In this document: in pieces, positions 11,140 to 23,200 of the stretch
Numbering within the stretch: position 1 is the stretch's first letter
Layout of the letters: every line of letters starts with the position of its first letter
Assembly: GCA_916700875.1 (NCBI GenBank)
Contig: CAKAKS010000060.1
Coordinates: 31,198,028-31,262,027, forward strand
Length of the DNA stretch: 64,000 nt
Direction of reading: 5' to 3'
Origin: Sebastes aleutianus
Lineage: Eukaryota > Chordata > Actinopteri > Perciformes > Sebastidae
Translations under genes and position numbers: made by a program
The notes under the pieces: generated by a model
Seen by the model: only the letters and a program-made list of their open reading frames with translations
Databases searched by the model: none
What the model was told of the DNA's origin: nothing

Positions 11140-11212
11140 CTGATCAGCGAAAATCCTGGTTTTTGGCTCAATCACGGGTCCTCCCCTTAACTCATCCTCC
11201 ACAGCCATGAGT
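11140..11212 (-). CDS. syngap1: syngap1 exon Q: last exon found, coiled-coil end
   Basis: A 73-nt exon recognised by similarity to the mammalian segment beginning RLMLVEEELRRD. Here it reads LMAVEDELRGGPVIEPKTR then IFADQ, and its first base makes AGA (Arg) with exon P. The acceptor CTTCCAAG is preceded by an uninterrupted CT microsatellite on the minus strand (GA on the plus strand, 11221-11243). The apparent donor, CAG followed by GTCTGTGAG, is a weak match to consensus. Without splicing, the frame stays open for 40 more codons and ends ISSAV at 11017. The intron from exon P is 6.4 kb. Confidence 0.75.
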
Positions 11213-14200
11213 CTTGGAAGCAGAGAGAGAGAGAGAGAGAGAGGGAGGGGAGGAAGGGGTACGGGGTGGGGAGAGGTTGACAGAAAGAGAGGGAGTATTA
11301 TGAATTCAAGATGATACTTAACAAGAAGTTGAGCAGGTGCATCTCCAACATCTGTCTCAACAACACCACCACAGTGATAAGATGTTGGTTACCTTGGTTA
11401 TCTCAAATCTGCTCAATCTTTTAAGCCCATGCAAATGTCGAGCAGCAGTAACCCAAGCCATGCTTTCTGAGGCACTGCCAATTTTCACTGGTGGAGCCTC
11501 GTTTTTTCTCTCTTCGCCCCCCATGGGATTCATCAAAGCCTTTTTTTGCTCCATTTAAGGTGTTTTCAAAGCGCAATTACGGCCAACTGTGGACAATTAC
11601 TCTCGGTTAAGTTGAAGCGAACAGTTCAGTAACAGATCCCGATCATCCCCAGGGAATTGCCCATTTAATGTAATATGGACTGGACCAAGGCACATGGTGG
11701 AAAAGCCTTTGACTAATCATTTCAAAGACTTCCGCTCGCAGATATGAGCTCACTGATGGGAGTTTTCATGAGCCATCAGACAATGCAGGTTTCCCAGCTC
11801 CCGTGATTATCCAAGTGCTCCGAATAGGGTCATTCAAGGATAGTTCTCATACAGGAGTATCTTGACGTTACACAGCCAACTGGCTAAACTGGGAACATTG
11901 GTATGGTGGTGATAAATGCCAAATAGAAGTTAATTTGAATTCACATGATTCTTCATGACTTTCCGTCTGTTTTACAAGATTTTACAGCAGTAAGAGTAAG
12001 TATCCCTTTAAAATAGCGCACGAAGGAAGACTTCATGTAAATTTGTCTGGGTAAAATGACCAGGAAAGATCAAGTGTTCGTTAAGCCGCCAAGCCAATGA
12101 AATAGCTGACAGCAACATTTAATCGCCACCATGTTTCAATGCAGAGTAAATAAACCACCAATCAAGTCCTATCGTGTCACTCGAGGCTACTTTCAGCACA
12201 TTCATATTGTTTTATTCACAACACAGAGAGGCACATGTTTGACAATAAAGAACGAAAATTCACAGGTGAAGTTTCAAACATAAGTGTTTGGATGTTTTAT
12301 TCCATAAATAATGTACAGTGTTGAGAGAGTTTTTTTTTTTTTTTTTTTTTTTTTACAAAAGAAGAGAAAAGAAAAAGAGTCAATCATACTGTAAGCACAC
12401 ACAGAGATATAAGCACTGTCCCAAAAAACAATGGAATGTAACATGGGTATACAGCATTAAGATTCTGACATGACTTCAAGAGGCAGACAATGATTCATGT
12501 GGGTGATATGTTACAAAGAAAATAAGCTTTTTTTATATCCAGTTGTACTTCAAGTAGTGTGCTTTTTGAGGTCAAGTCGTACATGTAAGTCAAAACAATG
12601 TGTGAATCTACCAACATGAGGTCACAATGTCTGAATATTTTGCTACAGAGAAAAAAGGCAAGAGACAAAGGTGTCAAATAGGATGGAAAGTTGATGGAAA
12701 GAAACAACAGACCTGGATCAAACAGCAGCTGCAAATACTTTCTTTTGCTTTTCCAACATCAGTTTCTTTGACTGAAAACTTACCTCTCAGCATGTGATAG
12801 GTGTTCATGCAGCAGACCCCCACAACCCGAATTACTTGCAACTATTTGACACAGGTCTGTACAAAGGTGAGTGTAAAACCCTTGGCTGTTGCTACAAGCC
12901 ATGTCAGTCAGACCGATATTGATCACACACACATCAAGCCAAAACTCATCACCACTATGAATTCATTTGCAAGATTTAAACACAAGTTTTTGCCGTAGTA
13001 CAATCTATACAGCCTATCAATATATTCTTGCTACAAAAGAGAGGCGGATATACTGACACCAGAATATTATCTAATATATCTCTGGAGCGGGAGAAAGAAA
13101 AATAATATGGTTGCCCTTTTAATAATAATATTTAAATCATACTGTAACTGCATAAGTACTGTCTAACTTTCTTAAACAACTATTCTGATCACCATGTCAC
13201 TGGACACCACCAATGACGGACTGCGGGTCAAAAGGCATACCAAGCATATACAGCAAAATCATACAGATATAAGGAAACAAATCGCTTTAATTAATAAATA
13301 ATATCCATTGCAGTCTTTCATTTTAAATGCAGATAATTTCACAAACACCGTACAGATGAGCCAAAAACAAGTTGAGAACTTAAGAACACACTTTGCAGAA
13401 CATACTGTTGTCAAAGAGTCACGTCATTGTTGTCATGTTGTCTCTGTGGTATTTTGCACTTTACAGTAATCCAAGTCTTTATTTTTTTTTATTTCGGTTT
13501 ACTGTGGATGGCACCTGGTAAAAGATTTTGGCAGGAAGTTACTGTTTCTTTATGTACACAAGATGCATACGATATACTGTACCTCAGCAGGATCCTGCAT
13601 GTGCATCTGCACAGACAGCACAGATTGGTTCTATTATTGCGCTTCTCCTGCTAAAAAGTTAGCTATTGCAAGGTTAAAATAGTTATAATCTCACTCTCAA
13701 TAGAATTCATATATATATATATTTCATATATCATTATTGTTATGGCTCTTGCATCACAGACTTTAATATGCTATGGATTATACTTAAAAATAGATTATTA
13801 CTATGACAGGTGCATTTAATTTTTTTCCCCGACTGCAAACTCACCGTAAATCTGTTGTTCAGTTCACAGCAAACAGCGTGGGGAAGATAAATAGTTTATA
13901 TTTAGAATTACGTAAATGCAATAAAATATTTTAACAAAAAAAATAAATAAATTTAAGAGCCTGTAGCCAACTAATGGGATCACTACCCTGAAGAAAAAAA
14001 ATATAGATACAAGTGCTACAGTTAAAGTGGATTCAGTGTTTCCAGTGGATTTAACATAGCAGGACCTAAAACTCAATATTTGGCTTTGGTTTAAATTCAG
14101 CCCGTTCACACGAAAAAGCGCATGAATGCCACGATAATGTGCAAGGCGTTTGGCGAGCAATAAGTACGCCTTTCTTGATTTCCGTGTGTCATTCGTACGC

Positions 14201-17200
14201 CATGTCTCCTCCACTGACTGCAATGTAAACGCATCCATTAAATGCTACGGTAATGGTACAGGTCCACATCCTCCGTTCTTTCCACGCTTCCCATTCACTG
14301 TCTATGTAAGCAGCTGTGTAATGCATTCTGGTAGCGTGGCGGCGCAATTCGAGAGACAGACCATCACGTCGCCCGCTCCTCATTAGGGATGTGCACTCCA
14401 AGCAAAAATACTATTCGAAAAAGAAAGAAACGGCATGTAGCGTCGGCACATTTTCCCATCTAACACTGTGGATTTAGAGTTTTTTTTCAACCTTATTCCT
14501 CGCGTAAATTTTTTTTAGTGATGTAGTAAAGCGAGAAAGACCAGTTATGGTAGGCGGGTGTGGAGGTGGATGTGTCCGACAAACACCAGACTTTTAACCA
14601 GGAGACCGGTGTTTGAGACCGTTGCTGACCGGTGATTTGTTTTGTAATGGTACATGTTTTTTTTTTTTTAATCATGAGCGATCGCCTCGCTTCCCAGCAT
14701 TGGACGCTTGATGGGCTGCCACTAGCACTAGGCACCTGATTGGACGAACACACTGCTCCCAGCTTTCAAACCGGAACCACCATTCGTTTTGGAATTTCTC
14801 TTATATCACGAAAACAGTTCACCGAAATATGTTTCTGACAACATTTTATGCGAGAAATGAGCCATGCAGTTGCTGAATCTCTTTATTTTAGATCAACAAA
14901 GGTTAGTTTAAAAGTTTCTAGGAAGTTTCCAGAGGCGGCGTAAATAGCATAAAGTAGCCTGGACCTCAACTTTATGCAAATGAGGAGCGGCCAACGTAAC
15001 GCCCCGTCTCTTGAATCGCCACGCTACCAGAACGCATTGCACGGCTGCTTACATACACAATGAATGGGAAGCGTGGAAAGGACGGAGGCTGTGAACATGT
15101 ACCACAAGTTACGTTAGTGATGTTTGCTTTGTTTTCAGTGGCGTGTTTTCCGTAGTTGTGTTACGTTGTTTCCGTACGTATTTTACTTACTTACTTTTAC
15201 TTTACTTCTTGCATAAGCCTGCGGACGTTTGCTGGCGTACAAATGACACGCGAAGTGTCTGTGTAATGTCGTGGTATTTATACGCCTTCCCGTGAGACCG
15301 TGTTGTTAAATTAGGTTGTTGAAGAACAAAAAGTGTATCTGGTCTAATGACAGATATTGGATTTGCTCTGAGCTTCAAGTAAAGTTTATGCACAGAACGT
15401 TAAGGCTTCTCTGAAAGAAAATCTCGGACACTTGAAACACGACGCTAAGTGTTTATAGTTCTGCAGATGAAGAGATTTTTTACAAAGGAGCCATGAATTC
15501 AGGATCACTTGCGCTCCGTTTTGCAGAACCTGAGCTTGCATTTGCATCGACGTACTGTAATGCTTCTGAATGTGAAAATTTAACATAAAAGTCAATTTAA
15601 GATGAAATATAACGTAAGGCTATGGTTACACTTGTCATTTCACTAAGATTTCGGAGTCCGTCCACACTTTCTGCTCTCTTTGCATTGCTCATACATGCGT
15701 TCAAATTCAAATCCAGATAATGCAAGTCTTGCAATGCGTTCGATGATATGGTCTGGCTCAGTGAATTGTGAGTAAAACTGACTTGGAAGCATCCAGATCT
15801 GCTACTTAATTCTTCCATGTGTGGTCAGATGATAAAAGTCACACAGGATACACGTGTACGCCTTGGAGATATCAGTTTCCTGCGCACTATCCTGTATGTG
15901 TGCAGCAGATTTACTGTATTCACTTTAAGCTGGCACTCCAGGGGAGCAATAATCAATGGTTTGGCTTTAAGTGCTCTGATAAAGTTTCTTTACGATGTGG
16001 CATATTTCCTTTATTATGCCATCATGCTTGAATCTTCATCATCGTTTGTGACTTTCTCCCCTCTTCATATTACACCATAGCATCGTATGAATGTAAAAAA
16101 AAGGAGAGAGGTATCGGTCCCCCATGTAGAAAGATACATCAGCAGTCCTTCATGGTTCACCTTGATTTAAAATGGAAGAGCTAATAATAAACCGTAGTCT
16201 TCCATAGTCCTGCGCCTGAAGGTCCAAAACAATGTGTTGCTTTAAAAAGTGCAGACATGTTTCTGAAGTTTTTTTTTTAATTTTCAATCCTCTTGTGCTT
16301 TTGCGGTGCAATCTTGTGGGAGAGTCAATTGAAAATTAAGCTAAATGGAATCATCTGAAATGATCCCGTTGATCCAGTTAAAAGCTCATAAAAATGGCTG
16401 ATGATGAGTGCCGTAGCACAAGGATATGGGAGGGTTGTTTTAAGGGTGTTTTTATATACAAGGTTTAAGATGTTTCCTCATAAAAGACGAGCAGGACTGT
16501 CTCTGTCTTCATTCCATGTCTTCTTTCCTGGAGTGGATTAGAAGTGGCAATATTCTCTGTCACAGATAACCACCCTTCAGTTGCACCACAGACTATTTAT
16601 AAGATGTAAACAAGAAGATATTGTGCTCTTTTCCTTACAGAGCCTTTTTATCTGAACTCTTTCCACAATAAATAAAACTAATGTGCAGTCACACTTAAAA
16701 CGCTCCAGGAATCCTTAAAACACAGCAAACATTTGGTTTTCGTGCCTGAACACAACTGATCAATAACCCACTCTTTACCCGTCCACTACTTAATTTTGTG
16801 GTCAATCAATAAAAACTAAGACTGCGCTCCAATATTGCACCATTACAACTTCACACAAGCACTCAAAAACATTAGGACTCAGCTGGAGTTCTCCAAAAGC
16901 CGTCCAAATATGATGCTCCTGAATAACAAGTGAACCATGTTACGATGGCAGATCTCGCTACAACAAGAGCTTAGAGAACAATTAAAGACTCCTTTGTCCA
17001 GCTTAACTCAGCTGAAAAGAACCAACCGCCAAGGGAACATGGCCTGCACGCTTATCAAAAGAAAATATACATCTTTGTCTTCCTTAAATTAGTCTCTCAT
17101 ATATTTTTTCACTCGTTACATGTCTGCAGCTTTGGCTTCAATATACAGTACAGCTCCCTGCCTTGATCCCAGCGCTGTAGTACTTAATGAAACTGAAACA

Positions 17201-20200
17201 ACCTCCTACTCTCCAATATTCTTCGCAAGACAGCAACCCCTGTAAATAGAGTCCTATTCCAGTATGCAATATATGTATTTTAGGAAAAAACATTGCAGCT
17301 TCAAGTCTGTGTTCCACTCGTGTTAAATAGAATCCAATATGCTCAAGTTGTAGCGTGTCAACCAAAGCTTCCACTTATTCCTCACAAACATGGTGAAGCT
17401 TTTTAATTCATGCTAGCAATCTTTATCTGAGAGTCACTTTTTCCACATATTTTGGAAGAAAACTCATACAGTCTATTCACCGAAGGCGTCACAATATACA
17501 AAGATAAAGCCAATGCGGCCCGCCAATGGCCTCCCTATAAAAGACCACATGGCGTCTTAGCTGTCTTTTGCCCTCCATCCCAACAACAGCCTCCAATTAC
17601 CTGCTAATTATTCCTTTAATTTGGGAGTCTTTCTCCACTTGCTGTATGCGTAGCTTCCTCTCACTGTCGTCGAGTCGATTCTGGTACTGTAGGAGGATCT
17701 TATTGGTCTGCTGCTCCTGCGTGAGGAGCCTCCGCTCGTACTCCTCCAGCTTCTTGTGGGACATCGACAGGCGGTCCTTCAGGGAGTTGATCTCCTCCTC
17801 GTACTCCTTTACCTAAGGCAGAGGAATGGAGAGAATGCTAAATTAGGGAGGTTTAACCCTCTGAGACCCACAATAGACCCATTTTTGTCTTTTAGGGGAA
17901 TGCAGAGGGTCTTTAGGGGGAGATAGCAGGTCAACAGTAGATGTCACATAGAAGTGGTGTACATCATCTGAAAGCTTGGGGAAAACCTGGAGATTAATTT
18001 GAGATGCTCCTTCACAACAAACTAGAATGATACCAATGGATCCCCTATGTTTTTTTTAGTTTCATATGATATCTGTACCTTCACTCTATCTCTAAAACTG
18101 AAATTGCTACAGCATCTGAAAGACGGCAAAGTCAGCTGGGATCGCCCGCAATCCCGCGGGTCTCAGAGGGCACCGGGTTAATGTTTACATGCCTTGATTT
18201 CTTAGTGGTTAGTGGATTTGAAAGTTCTTTATGCACATTCATCATTACAAGACAAACTGGAAAGTAGAAAACCACCTAAAAATATTCCACATTAGAAGGA
18301 TGATGTACGGTGAATATACCGAACACTGATTTGTTGTTGTTTGTTGTTTTCCACACTGTTTGAGACCTCTGGGCTTCTGTGTTAAGACCAGATCTGCTCA
18401 GCAATGATAGACATGACTCAATGTTCCTCTAAACAGGAATACAAGTGTTTGTTTTTATGTAAAGGGCAATTCTGAAACTCAAAAGTGATACCTACCCTGT
18501 CCATGCGTGACTCATCCATGCTCTTTGAGTACTCCTTCAGTTTGAACTCTTCCCGGTCAATCCGCGAACTTTCAATGTCAGCCGACAGATGAGGCATGTT
18601 GGAGACCCAGGCCACTGTTCGCTCATTGGCTGGGGTCGGGGGATTGAGGGAAGATGGAGCCTGGGAGCCCTGGGAAGAAAGGCCAGCACACTGAATATGA
18701 GAACATGAGTTCATAACAACAATTTGTTTTTTGTTGCAGGATTATATGCAGAGAGCGTCAGAGTTGCATGAGTAATTCATACATTTTGATCTGGACCCTG
18801 GTGGGATTCAAGCCCTTATTCCTGACATGGTTAGTGCCGTTAAAAGTCAAATACAGTAACTGACATCACACACACATTGGGCCTCATGCAAGAACCACTC
18901 GTACGAACAGATTCGTTCTTAAGTGGCTTGTACGAGTGATTTAGGAGAACTTGCCGCATTCACCAATTTTCTCGTATTATTAGGTACGAACGCGATTTAC
19001 GAGTGGTCCAGACCTGCCGTAGGAGCCATGTGCAATTAATCTGCTGACATCCAAACCTACGTTTTTCACTAATGGATTGTATATTTCATTACTTAAAGCA
19101 ATTTTGAGTTTGAAAGTCCTATTACAGTGACTTAAAGTCCTACTATTGTTGATTATTAAAGCCTAATTATGCTGATATTATCCTGTTTGACTCTGCAATT
19201 CATATTATAGTATAATTCTAAATGTATTCATATAGTCTAACGGTATCATCATTAATTTAAATTGGCCATTGATGCTATTGTATAACACTACAATATCAAT
19301 ATGGACATCTCAAACTGCAAAACGACATAAATTACATCATGGCTGACTTACTTCTTTTGGATGCGTGTCAGAGAGAGCGTCTTTAGACAGCATCTTTAGA
19401 CAGCATGCTGATATATTGGCAGATGACAGATGAATGGGGCAGGATGTGTAGCCTTATATTAGGGATACTAATTTTGAATTTTTTTCTTACCGATAACCGA
19501 CCCGTTAACCGATGATTAACCGTTAACTAACAACTTTAGTGCGTTGCATGCAGCGGTGCTGAGGTTGTAGTGCCTAACAAGCCGCCCGGCTGCAACGAAC
19601 AAACAGCGATAGCAGCCACGATGCTGCGTGTTTTGTCGAGGACACGTTCAGCCACTTTCCTGGTAAGTCTCCACCGCATCATTTAGTTTAGCTGCGAGGT
19701 TGTCAGCTGTGTGTCTGCCTGGCGTAACGTTAGCGAGTGTCCGACAGACTGCGTGTGTGTGTGACAGCGGTGAGTATGAAGTTATCAGTAACGTTGTAGC
19801 TGTGAACGTAGCAGTGCAGTGTGTGTGTACAGTTTATTTGTCGGTGAATAAATGCTACAACTCCTCAAGACCCGAGCCAAGCACGCGTGTCTAACACCAT
19901 CTCAGAGTCACTTAAGGTGGGCTGTTAAGGTGGACCAGCTATTCTCCTTTCAGCGACAAGCCGCTCCTCTGAGTTTTGCTCAGCTTTTTATTTTCTTTTT
20001 AATATTTTCTTTTAACCGACAGCATTAATCGTTCAAAATTCTTAATGTCGGTTAACGTTTAATTATTAACATCCCCACTATGGTATAATTGGGGTGATAC
20101 TTATGATTATTTATGATTCTCATTCATGCACAGGTGACATTCATCGTGTTTACGCAGGTCATTTACACCGTTATCTGAAGTCACGAATACGAAAATGTTC

Positions 20201-23200
20201 TTGCATGAGGCCCATTGCTCAGAAACGGTCATGAGCACAGGTGCCGATAGAGAGGAGTGCTAAAGGGAAGGATGAAGAGAATAAAATGAATTCAGAGCGT
20301 GCAGATGTTACCTGTTTGCTCATGGTGGGTTTGAGCAGGTGCTGCTGCTGCTGCTGAGACTGTTGCTGTGGTGACTGTTGAGTGCTCTGACTGGTGGTTC
20401 CCTGTGGACTCTGGCTTTCCCTGACTGAGCTCTGCTGGTGGGGCAGGCCCGGGGCAGTGTTGTCTTTGACGGACAGCTGCCGGGGCCCGTGCTGCCTGCC
20501 GCCGTAGCCGGACTCCGGCGACTGGAGGAGATTCCCGCTCGGCGGTCGCGTCTTAGCCAGAGCAGCAGGTGCAGCGGCCGCACTGACGGACAGCTGATGG
20601 GAGGTCTGGGACTTGACACGCTGGGAGGGAGGCGGGGCAACAGAACTCTGGCGCATAGGTTGGACTGTGGTGGGGGGCGTGGCGGCCAGGGAGGAGTGGG
20701 AGGTTCCTGTCTGGGAGGTCATGCCCATCATTTGTTGTTGCTGTTGGAGGTTATCCTTAGGAAGAATAATAGGAAATATACGTTAGCACTTTCATTTTTA
20801 TTTCAGTTCTTTTTGGGGCAAATGGCGCTACTGTGAACTTCAGTCAGTTTGAAAACAGCCCTGTGTTAAAATGTAAAAATGTTTGTGGTGGTGACTGAGA
20901 CAATGAAATACGATCCAGGAAGTCAAGTTTGAGTGATCGATGAGTCCCTTCAGTTGCACGTCATTCCCCTCATTTTCTTCCCATGTTTCCTGTCTATCTA
21001 CTGTCAGATAATGGTCAAAAATGTTGATAACTACTTCCTAAAGGCCAAGGTGACATTTTTTGTTTGCTTGTTTTGTTCGACCAACAGTCCAACACCCGAT
21101 GAGATTCAGTTTACCATCACATTAGACAAAGAAAACCAGCAAATCCTCACAACTGTGAAACTGGAAAAATGGCAATTTATTCACTATCAAAATAGTTAAT
21201 TGATTAATTTTCTGTTGATCAAGTAATAACTCATCATTTTAACTCTTCTGTAAAATGCCACATCATACAAACTATATAGTGCTCTAACTATTATTTGTTG
21301 ATTTGCAACAATTCTGATAACTGCTTTGACGGTCGTAGTCATGCTTGTTGATGTTGTCGTTGGAACACACGCTCACAAAATATCCTGTTTCCACACGTTT
21401 TTACTATTTCTCCTAGATATAGATCAGTCACTGTGTTATGTTTATTCATGCAAACATCCAACATCCTAGGTGCAACAACAAATTTGGTCCATGTTGGAAA
21501 TGCAACACGTACAGTAAGTTCTTATTGTTACCGGCGACCCCTCCGCCAGGTTTCCCCTCAATCCGTGTCTCACATTGGCTGTAGCTCCCTGACAGACTCC
21601 CCGACAGGTCCAGATATTTAGCCTGTTACATATCTGGAATGTGTCTTTGAACAGTTCACACTTAACGCTCGAGCGCCGATGAGCGAGCGCCGAGCCAATG
21701 CAGATTTGCATCCGATCTGGGGTTTTTGTCCAGGAGCTCCATAAACTGTCAACGAGTCGAAAATCAGAGCTAAAGTCAAAGGAAATAATAACAAACATTA
21801 TCTGGCTCCAGATTCTCTAAATGTGAGGGAACTGCTGCTTTTGTTTGGAGTTATATTGTTGTATATTGGATATCTTTGGTTTTGGACCATTGGTCAAACG
21901 AAACAAACAACCTGAAGAGGTCACCATCACAAATTTCCTTGGAAAATTTCTCAATATTTTCAATTGTTTTAGACATCAAACGAAAAAAGAATCAATTTTT
22001 TAAACAACAATAACAACGAACGTTAGTCGAAGCCCCAATGCCACCAGAATAATTTAAAAGAGACATAAAAATCTACACACGGTGGCTTCAAGACGTCACG
22101 AGAATACAATGAACATACATGTACCTGCACATGCGTGGACATCTGCCTGCGTCCATATTCAGCCCTGCTGTAGTCGTCACTGTAGCTGTGTGAGTGGATG
22201 ATGCTGGGTTGGCCCAGGTGACCGTCCCTGGTCCTGAGGGTGGACAGGTCCTCGCTGCGAGAGAACCCCCCATGGGCGAACTGTGGCATGTAGGTCTGGT
22301 GAGAGGGATCGGGCTCTGGGGCCAGGAGCAGGGGTGCTGGAGGTTGAGCCCGGCTGTGCTGGTGATGGAGCTGTTGCTGTTGAGGCCCATCAGCGGTCGC
22401 CAGATGAAAGAGGGGATTCTGGAAGGAAAGCGGGTAGCGCATGGCGGCGGCCTGCTGTTGCTGCTGCTGGGATAGCGAGTCGGTGGTGGTGCCCATCTGG
22501 CTCAGCTGGCTCAGCCGGAGGCCGCCGGACATGCTGGAGCCGCCAGAGCCAGCTGACAACCTCCCACCGGCCCGCAGCTGGCTGCTCAGGCCCGACCCCA
22601 GGCCGCCACCGCCTCCGCTGCTCAGCCCTCCGAAGCTGCCCATGCCGGCGATGGAGGCCTGGGAGGAGTTGAGCATGTCCACCGACTGCAGGTTAGACAC
22701 GCTGTTCATTCGGGAATCCTGGAGGTCCATCATAGATACGCTTTTATTGACACTGAGCACCTAATAATAAGGGATGTGAGAGGCTATTGTGCCCCCTGAT
22801 ATTATGTATGTTACGTGGCCACGGATGATATGGGTGAGGGTGGTGCGGGTGTTTTTACCGCGAGGCCTGGATATCGGAATGCCTCAAAGTATTTCCCAGG
22901 AAATACCGCTAGGATGAGTTGCGTGGTGAATCAGTGGAAAAAAAGCAGATGTCATGATAAACTACAGCCTCGATCACACGATGGCAGTATGACTGACATG
23001 CACGTCATACTAACCTCACTTTGGTAAAGATAGACCTAGTGGATGGGATGATGATTCCCCGAGTCAGTGTGGTAAAACTCACCTTAGGGTCTGGTTCCGT
23101 GATGTCCGAGCTGCTCGTGCAGTAGGCCGGGCTGGATCGGGCCAAGGGAGGGCGTGATACGTAGAACATGTCTTTGGAGGACGCTCGATGGGGGTGGTCG

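Noticed and set aside
20438..20836. Plus-strand open frame of 132 codons
   Set aside because: Antisense of syngap1 exon N and its intron; no independent signal.
22194..22764. Plus-strand open frames of 93-129 codons
   Set aside because: They are antisense shadows of syngap1 exon M, which has clear homology on the minus strand.
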